NCBI GenBank assembly: GCA_900316455.1
Contig: ONCX01000001.1
Span: 1-45,378, forward strand
Source of the DNA: an uncultured Eubacteriales bacterium
Lineage (GTDB): Bacteria > Bacillota > Clostridia > Oscillospirales > Acutalibacteraceae
Length of the DNA stretch: 45,378 bases
Direction: 5' to 3'
Positions 1 to 7,383 of the stretch are shown here, in pieces (the first letter of the stretch is position 1; each line of letters starts with the position of its first letter). The position numbers were made by a program, and so were the translations under genes. The notes under the pieces were generated by a model, which worked only from the letters and a program-made list of their open reading frames with translations, made no database searches and had not been told where the DNA came from.

Positions 1-1
1 A

Positions 2-400
2 AAGACAAAAACCTCCGTCAGATATATAGGAATGTCAGCGGCGCTTGAAACGATACTGAATGAACACAGAGCGGAGCAGGAAAATGTCAAAGCAATTGTC
101 GGAGAAAACTATCAATATCCCGATATGGTTTTTACATCAGCAACAGGAAATTATCTTGACCGCGCTTCATTACTCACGCAGTTCAAAAGGCTGATAAAAG
201 ACACTGATTTTTCGTGGGCTTCTCTCCATACACTCAGGCACGCAAACGCTACACTACTGATTAATAGTGGTGTTGATTTAAAAATTGTGTCTGAGCATCT
301 CGGTCATAGTGGTGTGGGTGTTACTGCTGATACTTATGCCGATGTGCTCGCAGACACAAAGAAAAAAGTCGCCGATCTGATTGCTTTAGAGCTTGAATAA
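2..400 (+). CDS. tyrosine recombinase/integrase, C-terminal part (cut by window edge)
   Basis: This is the catalytic end of a phage/ICE-type tyrosine recombinase, which cuts and rejoins DNA at attachment sites through a covalent 3'-phosphotyrosine. The frame is open to the left edge, so the gene starts outside the window; the ATG at 32 is internal, because the residues before it (KTKTSVRYIG) already look like integrase core. Visible catalytic elements in order are H-T-L-R-H (the HxxR box), L-G-H, and the T-A-D-T-Y tyrosine near the C-terminus. The catalytic Arg I would lie left of the window. A gene of this type usually sits at one end of its element, next to an attachment site, which fits the repeats just downstream. 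Family assignment is firm; the element type cannot be told. Confidence 0.9.
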   Translation, partial: KTKTSVRYIGMSAALETILNEHRAEQENVKAIVGENYQYPDMVFTSATGNYLDRASLLTQFKRLIKDTDFSWASLHTLRHANATLLINSGVDLKIVSEHLGHSGVGVTADTYADVLADTKKKVADLIALELE

Positions 401-585
401 TCTGGTGTTTGTTGGTGTTTATTTGGTGTTTAAATTTATAAAAATACGTCAAACAAGGCTAAACGCAAATCAATAAAAATCCTTGAAAAGCCCTAAAATA
501 CGCCACTTTATAAAACGGTGCAAAACAGTAGAATGGACACTATTTATCACTCCAAGAGATAAAGTCAATACCCCGAAAACGCCTA

Positions 586-612
586 AAATACGCAGTTTTC
601 AGATTTTTAAAG
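586..612 (+). repeat. 27-bp direct repeat, copy 1
   Basis: It matches 1532-1558 at 24 of 27 positions (shared core AAATACGC-GTTTTCAGA). Each copy is followed by a hairpin with the arms GTGGTTGC and GCAGCCAC and a T-run. Together the two copies bracket the antitoxin/PIN module. Confidence 0.75.
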
Positions 613-653
613 CTGAATTTACTGTTTATTTGCTGTTTATTGGCGAAAAAATT

Positions 654-697
654 GTGGTTGCTTTCGCATATTTCATGCGGGTGCAGCCACTATTTTT
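654..697 (+). terminator. hairpin terminator after the integrase region
   Basis: The arms are GTGGTTGC (654-661) and GCAGCCAC (683-690). An inner CGCAT/ATGCG stem gives a two-tier hairpin, and a T-rich tract follows. Confidence 0.7.
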
Positions 698-703
698 ATC
701 ATG

Positions 704-732
704 TTGACTTTTATTCATACCGGTGGTAAAAG
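704..732 (+). promoter_or_regulatory. possible promoter of the antitoxin/PIN pair
   Basis: TTGACT at 704-709 and TAAAAG at 727-732 are 17 bp apart. The -35 is good and the -10 is weak. It lies 33 bp before the preferred start at 766. Confidence 0.4.
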
Positions 733-765
733 CCTCACATTATGAAAAGGAAAGGCGATGATTCT

Positions 766-1011
766 ATGACAGCAATTCAGCAGCAGGCGATTCAGTTGAT
801 CTACCAGCTCCCCGATGACAAGATCAAAGCGATTATTACATTGGCAGTTGACGAACTACGATTGATGGAATTTCAGAAACAGGAGCAGATAACAAAAAAG
901 CAAAATGCCTTTGCCAGACTGGAGCAATTGAGTTTTGAACTGCCTGACAACTTTGATGCCGATGCGGAATTAGCCAGCACATTGGAGGAGAAATATGGTA
1001 CTGCTGATTGA
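766..1011 (+). CDS. antitoxin-like protein paired with a PIN toxin
   Basis: This is a small 81-residue, charged, mostly helical protein that directly precedes and overlaps (by 17 bp) a PIN-domain gene. That arrangement is typical of type II toxin-antitoxin operons, where the first protein binds and inhibits the nuclease and represses the operon. No named DNA-binding motif could be assigned from the sequence. An upstream in-frame ATG at 742 would add eight residues. The start at 766 is preferred because AAGGAAAGG lies at a usable distance before it, while nothing like a ribosome site precedes 742. Because the toxin is broken, this antitoxin may be an orphan. The role rests on context, so it is moderately sure. 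Confidence 0.6.
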   Translation: MTAIQQQAIQLIYQLPDDKIKAIITLAVDELRLMEFQKQEQITKKQNAFARLEQLSFELPDNFDADAELASTLEEKYGTAD

Positions 1012-1408
1012 TACCAATATTATTCTGGATTACCTGCTCAAACGTGAGCCATTCTATGATGATTCCAAACGTATTTTGGCACTTTGCAGTCAGAACGATG
1101 TGTCGGGATGTATTGCTTTACCGACAGTCACAAATCTATGGTATATTCTGCGAAAAGTTCCTGAACATACGAGGCGCGTTGCATTAAAATCAATCTGTGA
1201 ATTGCTTGAAGTGGTTGGCACCACCCACGAGTAAGTCATTGAGGCAATTGACACCGCCGATTTTAAGGATTTTGAGGATTGCATACAGACTAAATGTGCC
1301 AAAACAAACGCTGTGGATTATATTATTACCAGAAATATCTCTGATTTCGCATACTCTGAAATTCCTGTCAAATCATCAAAGGAATTGCTTAGGGAACTTG
1401 GCTTGTAA
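995..1408 (+). pseudogene. PIN-domain toxin, broken by an in-frame TAA
   Basis: The protein begins M-V-L-L-I-D-T-N-I-I-L-D, the classic PIN nuclease N-terminus with its first metal-binding aspartate, and would be an RNase toxin. A TAA at 1232-1234 ends it after 79 codons. The same frame then stays open for 57 more codons to 1408 and encodes the missing half, including N-A-V-D-Y-I-I-T-R-N-I-S-D-F, which matches the conserved C-terminal PIN motif with its metal-binding aspartate. One codon change therefore splits an otherwise full-length gene of about 137 codons. The start overlaps the antitoxin gene, as expected for the pair. The short product lacks the C-terminal acidic residues and is probably inactive. 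A sequencing error at this codon cannot be excluded. Confidence 0.8.
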
Positions 1409-1531
1409 TGCCATCGCATGTTCTTAGAAGTCCTCCGCACACAATACACATTCGACAAGCCACCGCAAATCCCCCGTAAAACGAGGCTTTGATCGTATTG
1501 AAAGATTCAGCCAAGACCTCACAAACACTTG

Positions 1532-1558
1532 AAATACGCGGTTTTCAGACTTATAAAG
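1532..1558 (+). repeat. 27-bp direct repeat, copy 2
   Basis: Partner of 586-612 (24/27 identical). It lies after the broken PIN gene and is again followed by the GTGGTTGC/GCAGCCAC hairpin, so the two ends of the module carry the same repeat-plus-terminator block. It could be a diverged attachment-site copy or a segmental duplication. Confidence 0.75.
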
Positions 1559-1563
1559 ACAAA

Positions 1564-1595
1564 GTGGTTGCCCCATATGGAGCAGCCACTTTTTT
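1564..1595 (+). terminator. terminator after the PIN module
   Basis: Arms GTGGTTGC (1564-1571) and GCAGCCAC (1582-1589) are followed by six T. It is nearly the same hairpin as at 654-697. Confidence 0.75.
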
Positions 1596-1609
1596 AGTAC
1601 GTACTTTCA

Positions 1610-2422
1610 TTATTTTTTCAAAATAATTCTGACATACGGAATCAATGAATAAATACATGCCGTTACAAATGAGTAGTTTTTATTCAGATAATGGAACCAT
1701 TCCTTTGTTGGCAGACCTTTAGGGCTTTCTTTTTTCTTTATCCGTATGAGCCGCGGCAATGTTTTATCCCTCCAGCCTCCTGAAACAGGATTGTCAATGC
1801 AGGTTCCGATATAGCCTTTATGTACTTTTATGCTATATCCTTTTTTTGACGCCATAAATCCATAGTCAAAGTCTCCCATGGAATGAGTATAAACGGGATC
1901 CATGTTCCCAAGATTTTCAAATACCGCCCACTTTATCAGAACGCAGTTGGCGTTAAAGGTATCGCAACTCTCAGATCGAGCAGACGTCCAGTCTATTATT
2001 TCATATGATGGGCGAAGCCTTGACGTTCTGATAACTCCTCCGTAGGATAATGCTCCCTCATTGTCGCATGTCGCTCCTACAAGAATATCGGCGGATATGT
2101 CGTCTGCCATTTTTTCCAATGCATGAGGAAAAAAATCAACGTCGTCATTAAACAACAGGCAATATTCAAACTCTTCCTTTTCCTTCAGTGCCTCGTCAAT
2201 CGCCGCTCTCATTCCGCCGCTGTAATAAAGAGAGCCGTTACCCTGAATGACCCTTACTTCATCAATTTTTCTCAATTCTTCAGGCGTGCCGTCGCTGCTG
2301 TTGTCATCGACAACTATAAATCTGAACATGATATCAGGATTATTTTTGATAAGCGAAATGATTGAATTAATTGTTTTTTCTTTTCTGTTGAAACATGTCA
2401 TTAAGCCTAATACTCTGTGCAT
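1610..2422 (-). CDS. family 2 glycosyltransferase (rhamnosyltransferase-like)
   Basis: This is a 270-residue GT-A-fold transferase that would move a sugar from a nucleotide donor to a cell-surface glycan. The N-terminus carries V-V-D-D-N-S-S-D-G-T (donor-binding), then G-N-G-S-L-Y-Y-S-G-G-M-R, a stretch typical of rhamnosyltransferase-like GT2 enzymes, and F-N-D-D-V-D, which fills the DxD metal site. A later E/D-rich acceptor region (S-M-G-D-F-D-Y) is also typical. There is no signal peptide; the last 15 residues are hydrophobic and may lie at the membrane. It is the second gene of a two-gene unit, starting 19 bp after the GT4 gene stops. The sugar and acceptor cannot be told. Confidence 0.85.
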   Translation of the reverse strand: MHRVLGLMTCFNRKEKTINSIISLIKNNPDIMFRFIVVDDNSSDGTPEELRKIDEVRVIQGNGSLYYSGGMRAAIDEALKEKEEFEYCLLFNDDVDFFPHALEKMADDISADILVGATCDNEGALSYGGVIRTSRLRPSYEIIDWTSARSESCDTFNANCVLIKWAVFENLGNMDPVYTHSMGDFDYGFMASKKGYSIKVHKGYIGTCIDNPVSGGWRDKTLPRLIRIKKKESPKGLPTKEWFHYLNKNYSFVTACIYSLIPYVRIILKK

Positions 2423-2441
2423 TTGCTTATTCCTCTCAATT

Positions 2442-3596
2442 TTAGCTCTTTGTATTTTTGCCGTCTATTATAGAATCAAGCCATTCAAGCAGACCGTTCA
2501 TCTTGTCGCTGAATGAATACGGCATTCTGCTCATCGACGGATTCCAATCGGTTCCGACAGGTTTAATTCTGGAGCATGCATTTTCAAAATCAATAAGCGG
2601 CTTGCTTATATCTATAATTTCGCCGTTGCCGTCGTTTACAAGGCACGAGGCTCCCGCTCTGTCTGAAACCATAACGTACTCTCCCGATAACAGCGCCTCA
2701 TTTACCACAGCTCCAAACGGTTCGTAATAGGAGGGAAGAACAAGCGCCTGACCTGCCAGATACCATGCCATCAACTCCGTACCCTCATATCTCCCCGCAA
2801 AAACGATATATGACTGCGCGTTATTACATTCAATTTTGCCTTGCATTTCGCTTCTGAACTGTGGAGCCTTCAATGATTCTCCTCCGATTATATACAATAT
2901 ATTTTCGGGGTGCTTCTCATGCTGTGCAATAAATGAATCAATGAGATACTCAATATTCTTCTCAGGAGCAAGCCTTCCTACAAACAGGAATACCCTCTTC
3001 CCCACTAATTCATTATCTGAAATTATTTTTCGGGCGAGCGCACATTTTTCCTCATAGCTGCTGTCAAATTCGCTTTCGTCCTGAATTATCGGAAAAACAT
3101 AAGTGCTGTTGTAATTCTTGTTGGAACTGTACCATGACTGAACGTCTTCATTACACAGTATCAGACCGTCTATCTGTTTTAACAAAAGATCTCTCGAAAG
3201 TTTTCTCAGTCCTCCGCAATCCTCGGCTATCTTTCTGCTGTCATCGCATATAGATAATATCTTATACTTACGTCGGTGAAAAAATCTGTAAATAACCGAC
3301 GCCCAAAGCGCTTCACCATATTCTCCTACAATAACAACATCAGGCTGGTATTCCGCAATTTTTTTCATATGACCAATATAGAAATCTCTGCCCGCTATTT
3401 TTCTCTTGCGATCGAAATATGTGGGTTTGAAAACAAATTGCTCTTCGATTTTTTCGTAATCAAATTTATTGTCCTCTAAATTCTTGTAATAAAGACATAT
3501 CCTTGTATGGAAGCTCTTGTACAGTTTATTAAAAAATGAAATGCGGTATGGCGCTATTGTCGGATGAAAAATCAGAACCTTGGAATTTCGTTTCAT
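2442..3596 (-). CDS. family 4 (group 1) glycosyltransferase
   Basis: This 384-residue GT-B-fold transferase carries the C-terminal donor-binding domain in order: F-V-G-R-L-A-P-E-K-N, then V-F-A-G-R-Y-E-G, then Y-Y-E-P-F-G-A-V-V-N-E-A, which contains the E-x-F-G-x4-E retaining-GT4 motif. The N-terminal half (H-P-T-I-A-P-Y-R-I-S-F-F) is the usual acceptor domain. With the downstream GT2 gene it forms a two-gene unit for surface polysaccharide or glycolipid synthesis. A promoter at 3667-3695 and a terminator for the gene upstream isolate the unit. Acceptor and sugar are unknown. Confidence 0.87.
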   Translation of the reverse strand: MKRNSKVLIFHPTIAPYRISFFNKLYKSFHTRICLYYKNLEDNKFDYEKIEEQFVFKPTYFDRKRKIAGRDFYIGHMKKIAEYQPDVVIVGEYGEALWASVIYRFFHRRKYKILSICDDSRKIAEDCGGLRKLSRDLLLKQIDGLILCNEDVQSWYSSNKNYNSTYVFPIIQDESEFDSSYEEKCALARKIISDNELVGKRVFLFVGRLAPEKNIEYLIDSFIAQHEKHPENILYIIGGESLKAPQFRSEMQGKIECNNAQSYIVFAGRYEGTELMAWYLAGQALVLPSYYEPFGAVVNEALLSGEYVMVSDRAGASCLVNDGNGEIIDISKPLIDFENACSRIKPVGTDWNPSMSRMPYSFSDKMNGLLEWLDSIIDGKNTKS

Positions 3597-3666
3597 TTTA
3601 TTTTGCCCCGCTCTTTGATATATTAATGTAATTCAATCTTACGTCAGCATAACATGCGTTGTGTTA

Positions 3667-3695
3667 ATTATATCATGTTCCGTTCGCTTCGTCAA
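3667..3695 (-). promoter_or_regulatory. promoter of the glycosyltransferase pair
   Basis: On the minus strand TTGACG (3690-3695) and TATAAT (3667-3672) are separated by 17 bp, leaving a 5' leader of about 60 nt before the gene starting at 3596. Confidence 0.75.
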
Positions 3696-3712
3696 GAATA
3701 ATGCACTAACGC

Positions 3713-3755
3713 AAAAAAGGACAGGACTGCTTTCAAGCGGTTCTGCCCTTTTTTT
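3713..3755 (-). terminator. terminator after the lipoprotein gene
   Basis: A long hairpin around AGGACAGGACTGCT and AGCGGTTCTGCCCT is flanked by A-run and T-run, so it can work in both directions. It ends the lipoprotein unit and insulates the glycosyltransferase promoter. Confidence 0.8.
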
Positions 3756-3801
3756 ACATAATTCTTATATTGCAAGAAAGTCAGTTTTCAGAGCCATGAT
3801 C

Positions 3802-4590
3802 TCATTCAGCCGGCGCTTCTTCATACACTTCTTCCTTAACAAAATACATATCGTATCCGCTGTTTTCCTTGTCGTCGATCCAACGAAGCGTTCCGCCTTT
3901 TATGACGAATGAGCCGGAGCCGTCCTTATAGATTGTCTTGGACTTAACTTTGCCCTTTTTATTAACGGAAACCTCTTCGCGGATTGCGCCGCCCTTACAG
4001 ACAAGACATGATTTTTCCTTGTCAAATGTGCAATTGTAGGTCCAGTTTGAAGATTCTGAAGCGCTGCTCGACCATCTGATTGAAACGACGTAGTTCTTTT
4101 TTACTTTATCAATCGTGATATAACACCTTCCGTAGCTCCATGAATTACCAAGATAGTCGTCGGGCGTTATTTTCTCGCTGCCTTCCCGGATAAAATGCAT
4201 CGCTCCGTCCTGACCTGAATAGATGTCGTTCGGGGTTTCATTCTCTGTATCGACCGCAAAGCTCGTCCAGAACTCCCCGTCTTCCTTTTTAAAGTCATAC
4301 CATGGAACCTTTTCGCCTGTTTCATGTTCCTCATAAGAAATCGTAACCTTACCCTTCTCCTGAACTTCACCTAACGGATCGGCAAGGGTATAGCTTCCGT
4401 CGCTGTTGACGGTAAGTATCCGGGGAAACAGCGAAACCTCGTTCCAAGTGCCTGCAATACCGTTGAGCCAATCTTTTTCTTGTGAATCATCAGCCTTTTT
4501 TTCTTCACCGCTGCAGGCTGTCATAGACGCAAGCACCGCAATCATAAGCAGACAAGAGACGATTCTTCTAAAATAAAGCATTGTTTTCAT
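3802..4590 (-). CDS. putative secreted lipoprotein of unknown function
   Basis: This 262-residue protein has a lipoprotein signal peptide: positive start (M-K-T-M-L-Y-F-R-R), hydrophobic core, and lipobox M-T-A-C with Cys26, followed by a charged linker. It should be attached outside the membrane after Lgt/Lsp processing. The mature part is beta-rich, with a G-T-W-N-E...D-G-S-Y opening and a second W-S-Y...Y-I-T-I section that recall lipocalin-like folds, but no family is recognised. The start has AGGAGG at good spacing. It is 56 bp downstream of the Ig-repeat surface gene on the same strand, so the two are probably co-transcribed and may act together at the cell surface. Confidence 0.75.
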   Translation of the reverse strand: MKTMLYFRRIVSCLLMIAVLASMTACSGEEKKADDSQEKDWLNGIAGTWNEVSLFPRILTVNSDGSYTLADPLGEVQEKGKVTISYEEHETGEKVPWYDFKKEDGEFWTSFAVDTENETPNDIYSGQDGAMHFIREGSEKITPDDYLGNSWSYGRCYITIDKVKKNYVVSIRWSSSASESSNWTYNCTFDKEKSCLVCKGGAIREEVSVNKKGKVKSKTIYKDGSGSFVIKGGTLRWIDDKENSGYDMYFVKEEVYEEAPAE

Positions 4591-4646
4591 GGATAGTCCT
4601 CCTGAATTAAATAATTTATGAGATTTGATATTCTGACATCAATCGC

Positions 4647-6116
4647 TTACTTAATAGTAACTGTGATTGTATCTGACTTTACGGTATTACCCGCGCTGTC
4701 TTTGATTATGCAATAAAGCTGTATTCCGTTCCATGTAGCATTGGGAGTACATGTTTCGCTTGCGCTGGTGTGTCCTTTCCAGATGCTAAATCCACTCTGA
4801 CCGACTTTTTTATAATACCACTGATAAGTCAATCCGCTGCCAGTAGCTTTAAGCGATACCGTCACCGGCTGTCCGAGCGTAATCGTCTGGTTCTTCGGCT
4901 GGTTTGTAATTACAGGAACGTTTTTAACGGAAATTGTTATAGTGTCGGATTTTACTGAATTGCCCGCGCCGTCCTTTACAACGCAATAAAGCTGAATTCC
5001 GTCCCATGTGTGATATGTCAGTCCATCGCCTGTAGCTTTGAGCGAAACGGTAATCGTCTGCCCAAGACTTACGCTCTGACTGACAGGCTGCTGCGTTATG
5101 ACAGGTCCGCACTTCACGGTTATTGTTATCGTATCGGACTGAACTGACTTTCCGGCGCTGTCCTTTACAACGCAATAAAGCTTTATTCCGTCCCACGTCG
5201 CGTTGGGCGTGACTGTCTCGGAGGCGTGCGTGCGGTTGTTCCACTTGCTGAATGAAGTCTGACCTGCTTTCTTGAAATACCATTGATATTTCAATCCGTC
5301 GCCTCTCGCCTTGAGCGAAATTGTGACCGATTCGCCGAGCTTGATCGCCTTGCTTTCCGGCTGCTGAACGATAGCAAGAACCGGTGTATCGCTGAGTATG
5401 ATTGTTGCAATTTCAGAACTTACGAACTCTCCATTCTGATCATTGGATTCGCTCACCTCGCAATAGAGCTGAATTCCGTCCCATGTGTCGTTAGGCGTGC
5501 ATGTTTCGGAAGCATGAGTCCTGCCTTTCCATACGCTGAACAAATTCTGTCCTTTCTTCCTGAAATACCACTGGTAAATAACGTTCTCACGGTTTGCCTT
5601 AACTGAAACTGTAACGCTTGCGCCCTTCTGAATTGTCTGGCTCTTTGGCTGTTCAATTATTCTGAGAGGTTCAACCAAATGAATTGTAATGACCTCGGAA
5701 TTAATGGATTCCCCGTTTGCGTCGGTCAGCTTGCAGTATAGCTTTATTCCGTCCCACGTGTCGTTGGGCGTGACGGATTCCTCCGCGTGGGTACGTCCTT
5801 TCCATAGCGACCATCCGGACTGTCCCGACTTCATATAATACCACTGATATTTTACGTCAAGCCCCTTCGCCTCGACAAAAATGAATATTTCTTCGCCCTT
5901 TGCGGTGTATATATTTTCATCGGTCTGATATAGTATCTCAAGATCGGGAATAACAACTTTCGAGGACGTGCCGTTGTATTTTTTCAGTACACCGTTCTCG
6001 ATTAAGAAATCACCGTCCGCGTACGCTACAGTACCGCTGCCGCGCAGCAGTGGAATAAATGCCGCTAACAGCGCAAAGGCAACAATCAGCGACAAATTCC
6101 TGATTCTTTTTTTCAA
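4647..6116 (-). CDS. secreted Ig-like repeat surface protein
   Basis: This 489-residue exported protein starts at TTG (6114-6116) with GGAG ten bases before it. A signal peptide ends at A-Y-A (about residue 33). A short F-L-I-E-N-G-V-L-K-K-Y-N-G segment follows, resembling the lead-in of BspA-type surface proteins, then five Ig-like repeats of about 85-95 residues. Each carries Q-W-Y, G-R/H-T-x-A-S/E-E-T, T-P-N-x-T-W-D-G and L-Y-C, the tryptophan/cysteine core of an Ig fold. Repeat 4 (about residues 338-398) lacks roughly 28 residues between G-L-T-Y and T-W-D-G. No sortase motif or C-terminal anchor is visible. The likely role is adhesion or glycan/protein binding at the surface, which is inference. 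The lipoprotein gene follows in the same unit. Confidence 0.85.
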   Translation of the reverse strand: MKKRIRNLSLIVAFALLAAFIPLLRGSGTVAYADGDFLIENGVLKKYNGTSSKVVIPDLEILYQTDENIYTAKGEEIFIFVEAKGLDVKYQWYYMKSGQSGWSLWKGRTHAEESVTPNDTWDGIKLYCKLTDANGESINSEVITIHLVEPLRIIEQPKSQTIQKGASVTVSVKANRENVIYQWYFRKKGQNLFSVWKGRTHASETCTPNDTWDGIQLYCEVSESNDQNGEFVSSEIATIILSDTPVLAIVQQPESKAIKLGESVTISLKARGDGLKYQWYFKKAGQTSFSKWNNRTHASETVTPNATWDGIKLYCVVKDSAGKSVQSDTITITVKCGPVITQQPVSQSVSLGQTITVSLKATGDGLTYHTWDGIQLYCVVKDGAGNSVKSDTITISVKNVPVITNQPKNQTITLGQPVTVSLKATGSGLTYQWYYKKVGQSGFSIWKGHTSASETCTPNATWNGIQLYCIIKDSAGNTVKSDTITVTIK

Positions 6117-6175
6117 TTACATTCATCTCCTTGCGTAAATAATTCAAGCGCTTTCAAATGAAGCCAATCAAGCAT
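6113..6175 (-). CDS. 20-codon leader ORF, coupled to the Ig-repeat gene
   Basis: An ATG at 6173-6175 has AAAGGAG (6184-6190) with an ideal 8-nt spacer, and the frame runs 20 codons (M-L-D-W-L-H-L-K...) to a TGA at 6113-6115. That TGA overlaps the TTG start of the Ig-repeat gene by two bases (TTGA). The ribosome site of the Ig gene lies inside the leader ORF, so translation of the two is probably coupled. The peptide has no recognisable function. It could be a true leader peptide, or a device for feeding ribosomes to a TTG start. Confidence 0.5.
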   Translation of the reverse strand: MLDWLHLKALELFTQGDECN

Positions 6176-6198
6176 GAAATCAGCTCCTTTCAAGTCAA

Positions 6199-6227
6199 AT
6201 TTTATAATAATCAGCTATAATTGTCAA
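6199..6227 (-). promoter_or_regulatory. promoter of the leader ORF, Ig-repeat and lipoprotein unit
   Basis: TTGACA (6222-6227) and TAAAAT (6199-6204) on the minus strand are 17 bp apart. Transcription would begin at about 6192, only a few bases before the ribosome site of the leader ORF. Confidence 0.75.
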
Positions 6228-6268
6228 TGGATCAGATTAAATTTTGTGTAAATATCTGCATGAAGCTA

Positions 6269-6298
6269 TTGATTTTTTAGTAATCCTCATAGTATAAT
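6269..6298 (+). promoter_or_regulatory. promoter of the broken flavin-reductase-like gene
   Basis: TTGATT (6269-6274) and TATAAT (6293-6298) are 18 bp apart on the plus strand, about 85 bp before the likely GTG start. Confidence 0.6.
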
Positions 6299-6382
6299 AA
6301 AATTGTTGGCGAAAACATATGCTCCTGCAAATTATTTAATATTTCGAGCTGTTATTTGTTGGCAAAGAAAGGACGATTCATC

Positions 6383-7306
6383 GTGAGCAGTTTTGAAAAT
6401 CTACGTATTGTTGATAATTTCTACCAGACCTCCCTGTTTTTTCCAATGCCGACTGTAATTATCAGCACTCTCTGCGAGGACGGTTCAACCAGCTTAGGTC
6501 CGTACTCTCTCGTTCAGCCGTATTACGTTGCCGGCAAGGATTATTACGCCATGCTTCTTTCATGCCGTAATTCGTCGAACACCGCGCAGAATATTCTGAG
6601 GAACGGAAAGTGTGCGCTTAATTTTATCGACGACAAACCGTCAAGCTTCAAGGAGGCTGTGAAGCTTTCGTGACCTGGCGACAAGCCCTCAGACAAGATG
6701 CCAAAGTGCAAATTCCGGCTTGAAAAGAGCATGATTGAGGAGGAAACCGGAGAAGTACGCCCTATGGTGCTGACAGACGCAATCGAAGCGATAGAATGCA
6801 CATGGATGCGTGAGCTTGACGGCGCGGACAGCGATCAGCCAGGCGAGCTGAACGGTTACGAGGGTCCTTATCATGATTTCAACGGAATTACGAGCAAATT
6901 CGGCGCGCATTTTATCCTCCGCGTTGACAGGATTCTTATGAAGAAAAAATACAGCGACGCTATCATAAACGGCGTTACCGCAAAGGATTTTCCGCCTCTG
7001 CCTGTCGATTACGGCTATCGCGATTCCAAGAATTTCTGGTTCCACAGAAAGCGCAGAATGAGATCCGAGCTTCTACAGGTGCGGAAGGCGTCGCTTGAAT
7101 CCGTGCGCTATGCCGCCGACAGGGCTGACGACAAGGTTAAATTTACCGACGACGCTCTTGAAACGATACTTGGAGTGCCGCGTGTTTTTCTTCCGGTAGT
7201 TCTGAAGGGCTGTGTCAGCTGGGCTAAGGAAAACAATGTGGAGCTGGTTACAGCCGAGCATATGAAAATTATAAATGACAATCGAGCAAAGGAAAAAAAC
7301 AAATAA
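6383..7306 (+). pseudogene. flavin-reductase-like protein, broken by an in-frame TGA
   Basis: The frame starts at GTG 6383 (AAAGAAAGGA ends 9 nt before it; an upstream TTG at 6356 has no ribosome site). It runs 96 codons to a TGA at 6671-6673, then continues in the same frame for 211 codons to a TAA at 7304-7306. The first part (S-F-E-N-L-R-I-V-D-N-F-Y-Q..., S-T-L-C-E-D-G-S-T-S-L-G) looks like an FMN-binding split barrel. The second part carries G-P-Y-H-D-F-N-G-I-T-S-K-F-G-A-H-F and ends in a helical tail (V-P-R-V-F-L...V-L-K-G-C-V-S-W-A-K-E-N) similar to the small PCP_red domain. Both halves read as one protein of about 307 residues. TGA is an ordinary stop for other genes here (clear cases at 15588 excepted, e.g. 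21664), so recoding is unlikely. Confidence 0.75.
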
Positions 7307-7320
7307 TAATTCTGATTAAA

Positions 7321-7377
7321 AAAGAGCAGATCTTTACCGCGTTTACAAACGGATTTGAGATCTGCTCTTTATTTTTT
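7321..7377. terminator. bidirectional terminator between the flavin-reductase-like gene and clpX
   Basis: Perfect 13-bp arms AAAGAGCAGATCT (7321-7333) and AGATCTGCTCTTT (7358-7370) are followed by a T-run on the plus strand and preceded by an A-run, serving both convergent genes. Confidence 0.9.
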
Positions 7378-7383
7378 TATTAA

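Larger units (their letters stand above)
401..703. other. gene-poor stretch after the integrase, with short direct repeats
   Basis: No convincing gene is seen here; the one open frame (483-707) has no ribosome site and unlikely composition. The stretch holds three copies of TGGTGTTT (403, 413, 424), two copies of CCTAAAATACGC (492-503, 582-593), one member of a 27-bp repeat pair (586-612) and a hairpin terminator (654-697). Its position directly behind an integrase gene makes attachment-site or integrase arm-site DNA plausible, but this is inference. Confidence 0.5.

Noticed and set aside
483-707. Open frame of 74 codons between the integrase and the antitoxin
   Set aside because: No ribosome site, runs through repeats and a terminator, and has no plausible protein character.
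4650-6000. Ig-repeat DNA as a mobile or intergenic repeat array
   Set aside because: The repeated DNA is in frame and explained by the repeated Ig-like domains of one protein.
6671-6673. Selenocysteine or TGA recoding in the flavin-reductase-like gene
   Set aside because: No convincing SECIS-type hairpin follows the TGA, and TGA serves as a normal stop in other well-supported genes of the window (for example yfmF, yfmH and the flippase).
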